From positions 1 to 64,000 of the forward strand of contig UQXZ01000003.1 of assembly GCA_900545225.1 (NCBI GenBank): DNA of 64,000 nt, written 5' to 3'. The notes beneath the pieces were generated by a model that saw only the letters and a program-made list of their open reading frames with translations, had not been told where the DNA came from and did not search any database. The position numbers and the translations under genes are program-made. This DNA is from an uncultured Eubacteriales bacterium. Its GTDB lineage: Bacteria; Bacillota; Clostridia; Lachnospirales; Lachnospiraceae. The first letter of the stretch is position 1, and each line of letters starts with the position of its first letter. Positions 1-7,657 of this stretch are shown one piece after another.

Positions 1-48
1 GCGTGTTCGGGACTTTCACCCGTTAGAGCGCGCCCATGGCGCGCAAAC
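1..48 (-). mobile_element. 5' end of a group IIC intron, continuing off the left edge
   Basis: Read on the minus strand this begins GTTTGCGCGCCATGGGCGCG and continues into a GGGTGAAAGTCCCGAAC block. That order (GUGYG-like start, a GC-rich stem around CAUGGG, then GGGUGARAGUCCCGAAC) is the start of domain I in class C group II introns such as the Oceanobacillus iheyensis intron, as I recall it. It is far more GC-rich than its surroundings and starts directly behind an intrinsic terminator, which is the known insertion preference of class C introns. The start is GUUUG rather than GUGYG. Only the first 48 bases are inside the window, so the reverse transcriptase and catalytic core cannot be seen. 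Confidence 0.82.
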
Positions 49-79
49 TAAAAACGGAGAGAATGTTTATTCTCTCCGT
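49..79 (-). terminator. intrinsic terminator after ecfT
   Basis: An 11-bp perfect stem (ACGGAGAGAAT at 54-64 with ATTCTCTCCGT at 69-79, loop GTTT) is followed on the minus strand by TTTTT. It ends the ecfT transcript and is the likely target that the adjoining group IIC intron recognised. Confidence 0.9.
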
Positions 80-96
80 GTATATTGTATCTGTAA

Positions 97-906
97 TTAC
101 CAGATAGGTAAAAATATTCTAAGTAAAATTACAATCGCCAGATATGTAAGAAGTATCACATAACTCACATAATCCGCTGCCTTATGCTTTAAAGGCTTCA
201 TTTTCGTTCTTCCCTCAGCACCTCTGTAACATCTGGCATCCATTGCAAGTGACAATTCATTTGCTCTCATAAATGCTGAAACAAATAAAGGCACAAGAAG
301 TGGAATAAGAGCCTTCGCTCTCTTAATGAGGTTACCTGATTCGAAGTCTGCACCTCTTGCCATCTGTGCTTTTCTTATCTTCTGCATTTCATCAGATAAA
401 ATAGGGATGAATCTCAATGCGATTGACATCATCATGGCAATTTCATGTACAGGCACCTTAATGTACTTTAAAAATCCAAGACCACTTTCCAGGCCATCTG
501 TTATGGAATTAGGTGATGTTGTTAAAGTAAGAAATGCTGAACCTGCAATAAGGTATACCAGTCTGCAGGCCATAAACGCCGCAACATATATACCTCTGTC
601 AGTAATATTGAATATCCACCATCCGCAGAGCACGCTGCCCGGTGTCATGAAAATGTTAAATGCCGCACTAATTATGATTAATGGCAAAATTGGTTTTATA
701 CTTTTTAAAATGATTCCAAAAGGAACCTTTGATAAAACACCACACATTATCAGGAATATTGTTGCCGGTACGAATATAATAAAGGTATCACAGATAAAAA
801 GCGATGCTAAATAGATTACCAATGCCAGCAGCTTTACTCTCGGATCAAGCCTGTGTATAGGTGAATCAACGGGGTAATATTGTCCCAAAGTTACATCTTT
901 AAACAT
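97..906 (-). CDS. ecfT: ECF transporter transmembrane subunit EcfT
   Basis: 269 aa membrane scaffold of energy-coupling factor transporters; it links the two ATPases EcfA1/EcfA2 to exchangeable substrate-binding S components for vitamin and trace-nutrient uptake. The N-terminal stretch LDPRVKLLALV, several hydrophobic segments, and the two Arg signatures on the coupling helices (MARGADFE near residue 185 and DARCYRGAEGR near 225) are typical. The ATG at 906 has a GGAG site 8 nt upstream. In most relatives ecfT directly follows ecfA1-ecfA2; here it is about 4 kb away, behind a CorA gene on the other strand, and has its own promoter and terminator, so it is a single-gene unit. The family assignment is firm; which S components it serves is not visible. 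Confidence 0.95.
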   Translation of the reverse strand: MFKDVTLGQYYPVDSPIHRLDPRVKLLALVIYLASLFICDTFIIFVPATIFLIMCGVLSKVPFGIILKSIKPILPLIIISAAFNIFMTPGSVLCGWWIFNITDRGIYVAAFMACRLVYLIAGSAFLTLTTSPNSITDGLESGLGFLKYIKVPVHEIAMMMSIALRFIPILSDEMQKIRKAQMARGADFESGNLIKRAKALIPLLVPLFVSAFMRANELSLAMDARCYRGAEGRTKMKPLKHKAADYVSYVILLTYLAIVILLRIFLPIW

Positions 907-1245
907 TTATCGGTCTCCATAAAAATCAAGCTTTATCACTTATATAAAATTTTACATTCTGATTTATTTTGTATTTTTAAAAAACAGTAATTTTCATTAT
1001 ATAATAATATGATAATGTGGTCAAAATATAGATTTAAGAAAATTTGATTACTGAGTCAGATATTCCAGGTTAAATTCATGTAAAATATTTAAAATGCCGT
1101 TATAAAACTTGAACCATTTTCCGTTGCATAGTATATTTATTATTAATATGCAAACGGGTTGGGGTACAACCTTAGATTATACATACACTCAGTATATGAA
1201 TAAATATACATGACATATGTATAATAAATAAAATAAGGAAAGGTA
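907..1245. other. intergenic region between divergent ecfT and corA-like gene
   Basis: AT-rich, no gene seen. It holds the ecfT promoter at 996-1024. Around 1155-1170 there is a short GGTTG/CAACC inverted repeat. I could not recognise a magnesium riboswitch in front of the corA-like gene. Confidence 0.6.
996..1024 (-). promoter_or_regulatory. sigma-A type promoter of ecfT
   Basis: On the minus strand TTGACC (1019-1024) and TATAAT (996-1001) are separated by exactly 17 bp, about 90 bp before the ecfT start codon. Confidence 0.8.
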
Positions 1246-1332
1246 ATGTATATAACTTTCTACAATGCATCTGTTTCATTTAGAAATGAGACATTTGCAT
1301 TGTTCTATATTTTATATACCAAGGTAATTCGA

Positions 1333-2244
1333 ATGATATTTACACTTAGTGAAAATCTCAAAGAGATAGAAGAATTCGAACTTGATCAATACACAAGCGG
1401 CAATGTCTTTTTGACAGATACAGAACACTATGAAGAATATATGCATCTTGCCGACATGGAATATGAAGGTGAGATCCGCCTCTCAGAGGTCGGCTTTACA
1501 AGAATCGAGTCTCAGCAGGAATGTTTATACGGATCTTTATATATCCCAAAACTCTCCGATGTACTTGGTCCCCGCTATAAAATTATTTTCTTTGTAAACG
1601 GTGAAAATGTCGTTATCATAGATGATACTAATTTCTCATACCGACTTATTCAGAGAATTAAAAAGAGAAAAAATCTTTCAGATATGACTAAGGAGCGTTT
1701 CCTCTGTTTCTTCCTCACTCAGTTTATGAGAAGAGATCAGCAGGTCCTTACAAGATATGAACGAAAGCTTATGCAGATGGAAGAAGATCTTGCTGAAGGC
1801 AATATCGAAGACTTCCAGGAACAGCTCATGCCTATTCGTAGAGAGCTTTTAACACTCCGTACATATTATGATGAAGTAATGGATATGGGTAAAGAGCTTG
1901 AAGAGAATGAGAACTACTTCTTCCCTCATGATCAGGTAAAATACCTCGGTACAATTCCTGACAGAGCGGACAGACTCATGAGTAAGACATCTCATATTAT
2001 TAACTACGCACAGCTCGTACGAGATGCTTACCAGTCTGAAATTGATAAAAAACAGAGCTCCAACATGGGAGTGCTTACTGTCGTGTCTGCAATCTTCATG
2101 CCACTTAACCTTATTACAGGATGGTTTGGTATGAACTTCGTAAATATGCCGGGACTTGAAAATGGATATCCATTTATCATCGGTCTCTGCGTTGCCGTTG
2201 TAGTATTCCTTATTATACTGTTTAGGAAGACGAAGCTTTTGTAA
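1333..2244 (+). CDS. CorA-family divalent cation transporter
   Basis: 303 aa counted from the ATG at 1333. The protein has a soluble N-terminal domain, a long charged helix (roughly residues 120-245) and two C-terminal membrane helices with the GMN signature (WFGMNF) in the connecting region, as in Mg/Co/Ni transporters of the CorA family, which work as homopentamers. The frame is also open to an ATG at 1246 with a good AAGGA site, which would add 29 hydrophobic residues; relatives usually begin near MIFTLSENLKEI, so I prefer 1333, though its AAGG site is weaker. It is a single-gene unit on the opposite strand from its neighbours. The transported ion cannot be told from sequence. Confidence 0.88.
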   Translation: MIFTLSENLKEIEEFELDQYTSGNVFLTDTEHYEEYMHLADMEYEGEIRLSEVGFTRIESQQECLYGSLYIPKLSDVLGPRYKIIFFVNGENVVIIDDTNFSYRLIQRIKKRKNLSDMTKERFLCFFLTQFMRRDQQVLTRYERKLMQMEEDLAEGNIEDFQEQLMPIRRELLTLRTYYDEVMDMGKELEENENYFFPHDQVKYLGTIPDRADRLMSKTSHIINYAQLVRDAYQSEIDKKQSSNMGVLTVVSAIFMPLNLITGWFGMNFVNMPGLENGYPFIIGLCVAVVVFLIILFRKTKLL

Positions 2245-2258
2245 TCAGCATAAATTTT

Positions 2259-2285
2259 AGCCCGCCGAAAGGTGGGCTTTTTTAA
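2259..2285 (+). terminator. intrinsic terminator of the corA-like gene
   Basis: AGCCCGCC (2259-2266) pairs with GGTGGGCT (2271-2278) around a GAAA tetraloop and is followed by a run of T. Confidence 0.92.
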
Positions 2286-2292
2286 TTGAGAA

Positions 2293-2338
2293 AAAACAAA
2301 GGCGAAAATGTAATAATATACATTTCCGCCTTTGTTTT
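2293..2338 (-). terminator. terminator of the DUF3793/flavodoxin/HMA operon
   Basis: A 20-bp stem with one mismatch (2293-2312 with 2319-2338) is followed by T-rich sequence on the minus strand. The arms end in AAAA/TTTT, so it could also work from the other side. Confidence 0.85.
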
Positions 2339-2384
2339 GAGTTATGGGTTTTTATTTTTACTAATATTTTCAGTTTTGTAGTGT

Positions 2385-2603
2385 TTAGTTCTCTGTAATA
2401 TCCAAAACAGTGTAACCTGTATTGGATATTGCATTCTTCAATTCGGAATGATCTAACTTTTCTTCCGAAATAATAATGGTTTGTCCCTTTCTATGGGAGG
2501 ATTTAACCTTTTTTACTTTAAATTGATTTCTTATGACGTCATTAATGTGCGATTCACACATTCCGCATGACATACCATCTATTTTTAATACAGTCTCTAT
2601 CAT
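2385..2603 (-). CDS. heavy-metal-associated (HMA) domain protein
   Basis: 72 aa, a single HMA fold. The metal motif GMSCGMC (MxCxxC) is at residues 10-16, as in CopZ-type copper chaperones and the N-terminal domains of P-type ATPases. It starts one base after the flavodoxin stop codon and is the last gene of a three-gene operon. No copper ATPase or CsoR is nearby. The company of a flavodoxin and DUF3793 points to a metal-stress or iron-limitation role rather than plain copper export, but that is inference. Confidence 0.85.
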   Translation of the reverse strand: MIETVLKIDGMSCGMCESHINDVIRNQFKVKKVKSSHRKGQTIIISEEKLDHSELKNAISNTGYTVLDITEN

Positions 2604-2604
2604 T

Positions 2605-3036
2605 TTAATTTACTTGACCTGCTAAGGCAGCGCCAAGGGAAATACATCCTTCTTCTGCATCTGAAGGTTCATAATTTACGATAACGCTGTCATGAACAAG
2701 AATTGCTCCTAATTCCTTACATTCGTCTGTCCAGATGTCCATCCATTCTCCGCTGCCCCATCCGTATGAACCGAATAAAGCAATCTTCTTTCCTGAAAGC
2801 TTGTTCTTGCATTCATTGAACATTGGCTCAAATTCTGTTTCCTCGAGAACTTCATCTCCCATTGAAGGACATCCGAATGCAATAGCATCATAGTTGTCAG
2901 TCATGTCAGCTGTAAAGTCAGCTGATGTAAATACGTCAACTTCTTTTCCTGTTTTTCTTGCAGATTCAGCTATCTGATCTGCCATTCTTTCCGTATTACC
3001 TGTACCGCTCCAATATACTACCGCAATTTTACTCAT
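2605..3036 (-). CDS. flavodoxin
   Basis: 143 aa, short-chain flavodoxin. The FMN phosphate-binding loop WSGTGNTERMA lies near residues 9-19 after the first beta strand, followed by FGCPSMGDE and FGSYGWGSGEW loops that surround the flavin. It is a low-potential electron carrier that replaces ferredoxin when iron is short. The ATG at 3036 has GGAGG 7 nt upstream; an in-frame TTG at 3048 overlaps that site and is rejected. Middle gene of the operon with DUF3793 and the HMA protein. Confidence 0.95.
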   Translation of the reverse strand: MSKIAVVYWSGTGNTERMADQIAESARKTGKEVDVFTSADFTADMTDNYDAIAFGCPSMGDEVLEETEFEPMFNECKNKLSGKKIALFGSYGWGSGEWMDIWTDECKELGAILVHDSVIVNYEPSDAEEGCISLGAALAGQVN

Positions 3037-3100
3037 ATAAACCTCCAAATAAATTCATCATAATTTGTTTGTGTAGTTTTCTATTAACATCATCTGGTTT

Positions 3101-3700
3101 TTATGCAACAACTGTCATCTGAAGCATAGTTCTTCCCGTCAGATATAGCTTTTTATATACTTCTCTGCATTTATCAAATTTCTTAAACATAGTTTTGGCA
3201 GTGTCCGCATCGTGGTACACCTTCCACCATCCGGAACATAGACAGTTACTGCCTCTGTTTTCTACAAATCCTATTACATCTTTGGGAGGATACCCTAAAA
3301 AAGCACCTATTTCGTGAGGAAAGTCTGTGCTTACAGCCATTCTCTCTTTCAGTTGTCTTAAAACCATTTTTAAATTGCCCTTTGAATAACCTAAGTCACC
3401 GAGAAGGCAATCAATGTCAGGATCCTTTAAATCTTCTTCTAATTTGTCCTCTCTGAATACATATATGAGAGCATTAGGACCATCGTTCTGAAGAAGCATT
3501 AAAGACATATTCTTTGATCTTAAAATGTTTCTCGTTTTTCGAATTTCTGTATACATTTCAACATCAGATGAAAATTTAATTCTGAACATCCCTCCTGTCT
3601 TAATTCCCGCAAGGGTTGGCGCACAATATTCAATAATATATCTTTCAAGGCACTGAGAGTTTTTTACAAGAGATATAAGTTTCGCATTTTTAGATATCAT
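3101..3700 (-). CDS. DUF3793 family protein
   Basis: 199 aa. I recognise the family from CAPTLAGIKTGGMFRI near the N-terminus, FPHEIGAFLGYPPKDVIGF in the middle and a conserved-Cys stretch (SNCLCSGWWKVYHD) towards the end. The family is of unknown function and in Lachnospiraceae is commonly found with flavodoxin and ferrous-iron uptake genes. First gene of the operon; its upstream region carries two copies of a palindrome shared with the hydrogenase promoter at 51663-51678, consistent with metal-responsive control. No membrane segment. Confidence 0.88.
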   Translation of the reverse strand: MISKNAKLISLVKNSQCLERYIIEYCAPTLAGIKTGGMFRIKFSSDVEMYTEIRKTRNILRSKNMSLMLLQNDGPNALIYVFREDKLEEDLKDPDIDCLLGDLGYSKGNLKMVLRQLKERMAVSTDFPHEIGAFLGYPPKDVIGFVENRGSNCLCSGWWKVYHDADTAKTMFKKFDKCREVYKKLYLTGRTMLQMTVVA

Positions 3701-3999
3701 TTGCTGTCCTTTCCTTAAATATTATTAATACTGTGTAGTTTTATAATTTCTTTTCAATCAATCTTTTACTGTCTGGCTCTTTCTGTGCAGTCTTTGTTTA
3801 AATTAACCGTAAAAATTATTGTTTTGTTGTTTCTTATAATCTTATTGTTTTTGGTTCCAATAAGATTATTCTGTTGTTTCTTTAAATAAATTCTGTTGTA
3901 TGAGTTTAATTAATACTTTGCGTAAATGCATTTTTGTTTTTAAAACGTTCTGTTTTTATTTTCTAAATTTTTATTGTTATTATTAATTATCGGGTTTTT

Positions 4000-4015
4000 G
4001 TTAGCTTATGCTAAC
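4000..4015. promoter_or_regulatory. palindromic operator, copy closest to DUF3793
   Basis: GTTAGC-TTAT-GCTAAC, a perfect 6-4-6 palindrome. Same motif as at 4142-4157 (one mismatch) and 51663-51678. It lies about 300 bp before the DUF3793 start codon, just past the terminator hairpin. A DtxR-like metal repressor is my guess for the binding protein. Confidence 0.6.
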
Positions 4016-4026
4016 TGTAGTTTTTT

Positions 4027-4063
4027 AAGAAAAGGACGGTCTGGATGAACCGTCCCTTTTTTA
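4027..4063. terminator. terminator hairpin inside the DUF3793 upstream region
   Basis: GGACGGT (4034-4040) pairs with ACCGTCC (4049-4055). T runs follow on both strands (TTTTTT on +, TTTTCTT on -). It may end read-through from the thioesterase, end a small RNA begun at about 4161, or act as an attenuator for the DUF3793 operon. Confidence 0.8.
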
Positions 4064-4161
4064 AATTAAGTAGGCTTTTGTGTTTTTATAAAATGTTTGT
4101 TTATACAGTTATTAAGAAATAAACTTAGTAAGAGCACATGTAGTTAGGGGGTGCTAACTAC
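4027..4161 (-). ncRNA. candidate small RNA or attenuated leader transcript
   Basis: A promoter with ideal spacing (4168-4196) and an operator over its start site are followed about 100 bp later by an intrinsic terminator, with no open reading frame of note in between. This is the arrangement of a short regulated RNA. It could equally be the first part of the DUF3793 leader. No family recognised. Confidence 0.4.
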
Positions 4162-4162
4162 A
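4139..4162. promoter_or_regulatory. palindromic operator over a transcription start
   Basis: A 9-bp perfect inverted repeat (TGTAGTTAG with CTAACTACA, spacer GGGGTG). Its core matches GTTAGC-N4-GCTAAC with one mismatch. It begins 5 bp downstream of the -10 box at 4168-4173, so a bound protein would block initiation. Confidence 0.65.
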
Positions 4163-4167
4163 TTCTT

Positions 4168-4196
4168 AAGATAACATGTAAGTATTATTTTGTAAA
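4168..4196 (-). promoter_or_regulatory. promoter upstream of the DUF3793 operon
   Basis: Minus strand TTTACA (4191-4196), 17 bp, TATCTT (4168-4173). Confidence 0.65.
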
Positions 4197-4214
4197 CCCC
4201 TTTTTAAAAAATAA

Positions 4215-4961
4215 TTACCTATTGCTAATTTTTATTTTTGTTTTAACTGCAACTTCGCCATTTTCCTTATATACAGTGATAAAATATACATCATTTTCTT
4301 CAGGTGACTGTTTCTTATAAATCTTAATTTCTTCACCTTCAAAGCACTGATTCATAAAATGAATTTCAAAATCAGTTATCATATTATTCATATAGAACTC
4401 ACTGTCAAATGTATCTATGACAAGATCCACATATCTTAAATTTGTCATATGCTCATTGCTATCAAGATCTGTATATCTTACCTTGTGAGAATAAACATAA
4501 AGCTCCTCATCCTGCTCCAAAGCCCTGAACTTGCTTACAGAACCTGACATGGCCTTTCGTGCTTCCATAAATCCATCCGGAATACCTATTCTCTCAAGCT
4601 TGTCTATTTTCAGTCTTTTTCTGTCAAATGCACACGCCTCAGCTCTTGCAGAAGCCACAACTTCACCGTTTCTTGAAAAATCAGTAGAGAAGTATGTAAG
4701 TATTTGTGATTTCGGCTCCTCAAGCCATGTTTCTGACTGAATATTAGTTCTTCTGTCCGCTTCCTTGAAAATGTGAACAACATACTTTGTATAGATGCAA
4801 TTCACACCGAATTCATCAAATAATTCATCATTACTTCTGTGTACACTGTTCATCAAAATTGTGCTTGCATCGAGAAAGCAGTTTAAATAACCCTTTAAGC
4901 TTACTAAACCGTTGCGGTCAGAATCTCTGAATGAAGGTAAAAAATCCTCTTTTAAAATCAT
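4215..4961 (-). CDS. acyl-ACP thioesterase, double hotdog fold
   Basis: 248 aa, the length expected for bacterial acyl-[acyl carrier protein] thioesterases, which release free fatty acids from ACP. Two hotdog domains: the first runs to about residue 130 (QSETWLEEP, FSRNGEVVASARAEACAFD), the second begins near 150 and holds YTDLDSNEHMTNLRYVDLV, the Asp/Asn/His catalytic-type motif of this family. It starts 27 bp after the ecfA2 stop and probably shares its transcript. No clear ribosome binding site precedes the ATG, so translation may depend on read-through from ecfA2. Chain-length preference is not readable. Confidence 0.88.
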   Translation of the reverse strand: MILKEDFLPSFRDSDRNGLVSLKGYLNCFLDASTILMNSVHRSNDELFDEFGVNCIYTKYVVHIFKEADRRTNIQSETWLEEPKSQILTYFSTDFSRNGEVVASARAEACAFDRKRLKIDKLERIGIPDGFMEARKAMSGSVSKFRALEQDEELYVYSHKVRYTDLDSNEHMTNLRYVDLVIDTFDSEFYMNNMITDFEIHFMNQCFEGEEIKIYKKQSPEENDVYFITVYKENGEVAVKTKIKISNR

Positions 4962-4988
4962 GTTATATAACCGGTAAAGAACCTGTCT

Positions 4989-5858
4989 TTATCCTTTCAT
5001 ATTATTTTTATATTCTGACAATGCCTTTTTTATTGTCTGCACCGCATCATCTATTCTAATAATTCCTGTGCCCACATTTAATCCCATTCTATTAAGATCA
5101 CGAAGAATATATGTAATCTGTGGAGCAGCCAAGTCAATGGCTTCCAATTCGTCTACCATCTGGAAAATATTTACAGGCGTGTCGTCATACATTATATCGC
5201 CGTCATTTATTACTATGATTCGGTCAACATATTCAGCAACATCATCCATACTGTGAGAAACAAGGATTATTGTTGTTTCCTTTTCCTCATTGAGCTTCTT
5301 TATAACACCTAAAATCTCATCTCTGCCCTTAGGATCCAGGCCTGCTGTAGGCTCATCAAGAATAAGTATCTCCGGCTCCATTGCAAGCACGCCTGCAATA
5401 GCAGCTCTTCTCTTCTGACCACCTGATAATTCAAATGGAGAATGCTGCCAGTATTTTTCATCAAGTCCTACGAGCCTTAAGGCCTCTTCTGCTTTTCTTT
5501 TAGATTCTTCCTCTGAGATTCCAAGGTTCTTTGGTCCGAAGCAGACATCCTTTAATACAGTTGTTTCAAATAACTGATATTCCGGGTACTGAAAAACAAT
5601 TCCAACATGAGAACGGAACTCTCTTCTGTTAAATCCCTTTTCGTAAATGTCCTTGCCGTTCCAGGTAACTTTCCCCTCTGTAGGAGCAAGTAAACCGTTA
5701 AATGTCTGTATAAGTGTAGACTTTCCGGAACCTGTATGACCTATAAGTCCTATAAATTCATTTTCTTTTATGCTCAGATTTATATTATTTAACGCTCTTT
5801 TTTCAAAACTTGTGCCTTTATTGTAGTCATAACACAAATTTTCAACTCTTAATTCCAT
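4989..5858 (-). CDS. ecfA2: ECF transporter ATPase EcfA2
   Basis: 289 aa ABC ATPase. Walker A GHTGSGKST at residues 39-47, Q-loop with the EcfA hallmark FQYPEYQLFE, signature LSGGQKRRAAIAG, Walker B ILILDEPTAGLDPKGR, and H-loop VSHSMDDVAEY. The C-terminal extension is the dimerisation tail of EcfA proteins. It pairs with EcfA1 (the gene before it, 221 bp apart) and with the distant EcfT. The AGGT site lies 6 nt before the ATG. Confidence 0.95.
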   Translation of the reverse strand: MELRVENLCYDYNKGTSFEKRALNNINLSIKENEFIGLIGHTGSGKSTLIQTFNGLLAPTEGKVTWNGKDIYEKGFNRREFRSHVGIVFQYPEYQLFETTVLKDVCFGPKNLGISEEESKRKAEEALRLVGLDEKYWQHSPFELSGGQKRRAAIAGVLAMEPEILILDEPTAGLDPKGRDEILGVIKKLNEEKETTIILVSHSMDDVAEYVDRIIVINDGDIMYDDTPVNIFQMVDELEAIDLAAPQITYILRDLNRMGLNVGTGIIRIDDAVQTIKKALSEYKNNMKG

Positions 5859-6079
5859 AACATACCTATATATCGCATCGCATTACGCGTTATTTACTGT
5901 CATATTTTGATTTATCTTAGCTCTTAGTATCTTGCTTAATACATTACTATTTCTTAGTTTTAGTTATTGCATCACCATGTTGCAGTTTGTTTCACCTTAG
6001 GTAATACATCACCATTTTTTTATTATATTAAACATCACAACAATGAACTCTTTTTATTGATTGTCGTTTCATTGATTAA
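5859..6079. other. spacer between ecfA1 and ecfA2 with degenerate repeats
   Basis: 221 bp between genes that are usually adjacent or overlapping. It holds loosely repeated phrases (TGCATCACCAT near 5969, TACATCACCAT near 6005, TACATTACTAT near 5941), but no recognisable promoter, terminator or gene. Confidence 0.5.
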
Positions 6080-6937
6080 TTATCGTATCAGCTTCTCAAT
6101 TGCAGCAATTAATTCATGGTCATCAATAATGTCACCCTCTAAATTAACGCCTTCATCCTTAAGCTTGTGGGCAAGATTGGCAGCCACAGGCACATCCAGT
6201 CTAAGCTTCTTTAATGTATCAATGTTTGAGAAAACAGATCTTGGTTCACCTTCCAGGACTACCTTTCCCTTTTCCATTACAAATACATAATCAACATCAG
6301 TTACTTCTTCCATATAATGTGTGATTAAAATAATTGTAACGCCCTTTTCTCTGTTGAGCTCATGCAAGATTCTCAATACATCTTTTCTGCCCTTAGGGTC
6401 TAACATGGCTGTAGGCTCATCCAGAATGATACATTTAGGCTCCATGGCAAGTACACCTGCAATAGCCACTCTCTGCTTCTGACCGCCTGAAAGTCTGTTA
6501 GGTGAGCTGTCCTTGTATGCATACATACCTACATCTTTTAATGCCTTCTCAACCCTTACCCAGATGTCTTCAGTAGGAACACCAATATTTTCCGGTCCAA
6601 AACCTACTTCTTCATCTACTACAGAGGCCACAATCTGGTTATCAGGATTCTGGAATACCATACCAGCAGTTTTTCTTATATCAAACTTAAGTGAATCATC
6701 TGTAGTATTCATTTTATCGATGTACACAGTACCCTCACTTGGTACAAGAAGTGCATTTAAATGCTTTGCAAATGTAGATTTACCGGATCCGTTACCGCCT
6801 AAAACCGCAATAAATGATCCTGCTTCAACATTTATTGATACACCATCCAGTGCATGAACGGTATCAACGACATTTCCTTCGTTGTCATGCTTTGCATATT
6901 CATATTTTATATTTTCTGTATTTACGATATTATTCAT
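6080..6937 (-). CDS. ecfA1: ECF transporter ATPase EcfA1
   Basis: 285 aa ABC ATPase. Walker A GGNGSGKST near residue 46, FQNPDNQIVASVVDEEVGFGPEN (the FQNPDNQ signature of EcfA1), LSGGQKQRVAIAG, Walker B CIILDEPTAMLDPKGR and H-loop ITHYMEEV. It forms the energising heterodimer with EcfA2. It follows the terminator of the ribosomal operon; a TATACT box (6969-6974, minus strand) without a good -35 may be its promoter. The AAGGAT site is 8 nt before the ATG. Confidence 0.95.
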   Translation of the reverse strand: MNNIVNTENIKYEYAKHDNEGNVVDTVHALDGVSINVEAGSFIAVLGGNGSGKSTFAKHLNALLVPSEGTVYIDKMNTTDDSLKFDIRKTAGMVFQNPDNQIVASVVDEEVGFGPENIGVPTEDIWVRVEKALKDVGMYAYKDSSPNRLSGGQKQRVAIAGVLAMEPKCIILDEPTAMLDPKGRKDVLRILHELNREKGVTIILITHYMEEVTDVDYVFVMEKGKVVLEGEPRSVFSNIDTLKKLRLDVPVAANLAHKLKDEGVNLEGDIIDDHELIAAIEKLIR

Positions 6938-7005
6938 TGCAATAATCCTTTTTTATAATACTTATCGTAGTATAGCATAAAATGGATGAATTTATATTCT
7001 AAAAC

Positions 7006-7041
7006 AAAAAAAAGAGATGTGACCATAATGATCACATCCCT
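7006..7041 (-). terminator. terminator of the S10-spc-alpha operon
   Basis: Minus-strand AGGGATGTGA pairs with TCACATCTCT (7013-7022 with 7032-7041 on the plus strand, one G-U pair), followed by eight T. It lies 15 bp after the rplQ stop and separates the ribosomal operon from ecfA1. Confidence 0.88.
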
Positions 7042-7056
7042 TTCTGAATATAGAGA

Positions 7057-7593
7057 TTAAACTAACTCAAGGATAACTTCCATTGCGCCGTCACCACGAC
7101 GTGGACCAACCTTGATAATACGTGTATAACCACCATTTCTCTCCTTGTATCTTGGTGCGATATCATCGAAGAGCTTGTTTGTTAAATCAACACGCTTTGT
7201 ATTACGCTTCTTACCAGCTGCTTCCTTAGGAACGTCAGTAACAACATAAAGTACCTTGTTCATCTGCTTTCTTGCAGCAAGCTTTGTAGCTGAGTCTCTC
7301 TTAACTTCCTTCTCTACAGTGTCGTATAAGTAAACTGTCTTACCGTCAACAACTTCCTTAAGTCTCTTGCCGTTTGCATCTTTCTTTGCAACCTTAGCTG
7401 AAACTGTAACTGTTTCAAAGTTGTCAGCTTCACGAACTGCGAGTGCGATAAGCTTCTCAACCTGCTTCTGAACTTCCTTAGCTCTTGCAAGAGTTGTTAC
7501 GATCTTGTCGTTCTGAATTAAAGCTGTTACCTGATTTCTGATAAGAGCCTTACGAGCTGCAGAATCCTTGCCAAGCTTTCTATATTTAGCCAT
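7057..7593 (-). CDS. rplQ: 50S ribosomal protein L17
   Basis: 178 aa from the ATG at 7593, which has GGAGG 5 nt upstream; the frame is open 12 codons further (TTG/ATG candidates) but those are not part of L17. The ends match L17 (MAKYRKLGKDSAARKALI and GGYTRIIKVGPRRGDGAMEVILEL). About 55 extra residues rich in Lys, Val and Asp sit in the middle, where L17 is usually about 115-130 aa in total. Last gene of the ribosomal operon. Confidence 0.97.
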   Translation of the reverse strand: MAKYRKLGKDSAARKALIRNQVTALIQNDKIVTTLARAKEVQKQVEKLIALAVREADNFETVTVSAKVAKKDANGKRLKEVVDGKTVYLYDTVEKEVKRDSATKLAARKQMNKVLYVVTDVPKEAAGKKRNTKRVDLTNKLFDDIAPRYKERNGGYTRIIKVGPRRGDGAMEVILELV

Positions 7594-7657
7594 TATTCCT
7601 CCAATCATAACGGTTGCGCACATGCACATATGGTCTTATTGTACGCCGTTATTAATA

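Larger units (their letters stand above)
3701..4214. other. long AT-rich leader upstream of the DUF3793 operon
   Basis: No gene seen. From the promoter side it contains a promoter (4168-4196), a palindromic operator (4139-4162), a terminator hairpin (4027-4063), a second copy of the palindrome (4000-4015), then T-rich sequence with an 11-bp perfect inverted repeat (3836-3846 with 3859-3869, ATAATCTTATT) flanked by two TGTTGTTTCTT direct repeats. Confidence 0.7.

Noticed and set aside
1141..1245. Mg-sensing riboswitch ahead of the corA-like gene
   Set aside because: I cannot trace the conserved M-box or ykoK core; only a short GGTTG/CAACC repeat is present.
1246..1332. 29-residue N-terminal extension of the CorA-like protein
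   Set aside because: It has a fair ribosome site but the extension is hydrophobic and unlike the N-terminus expected for this family; kept as an alternative start only.
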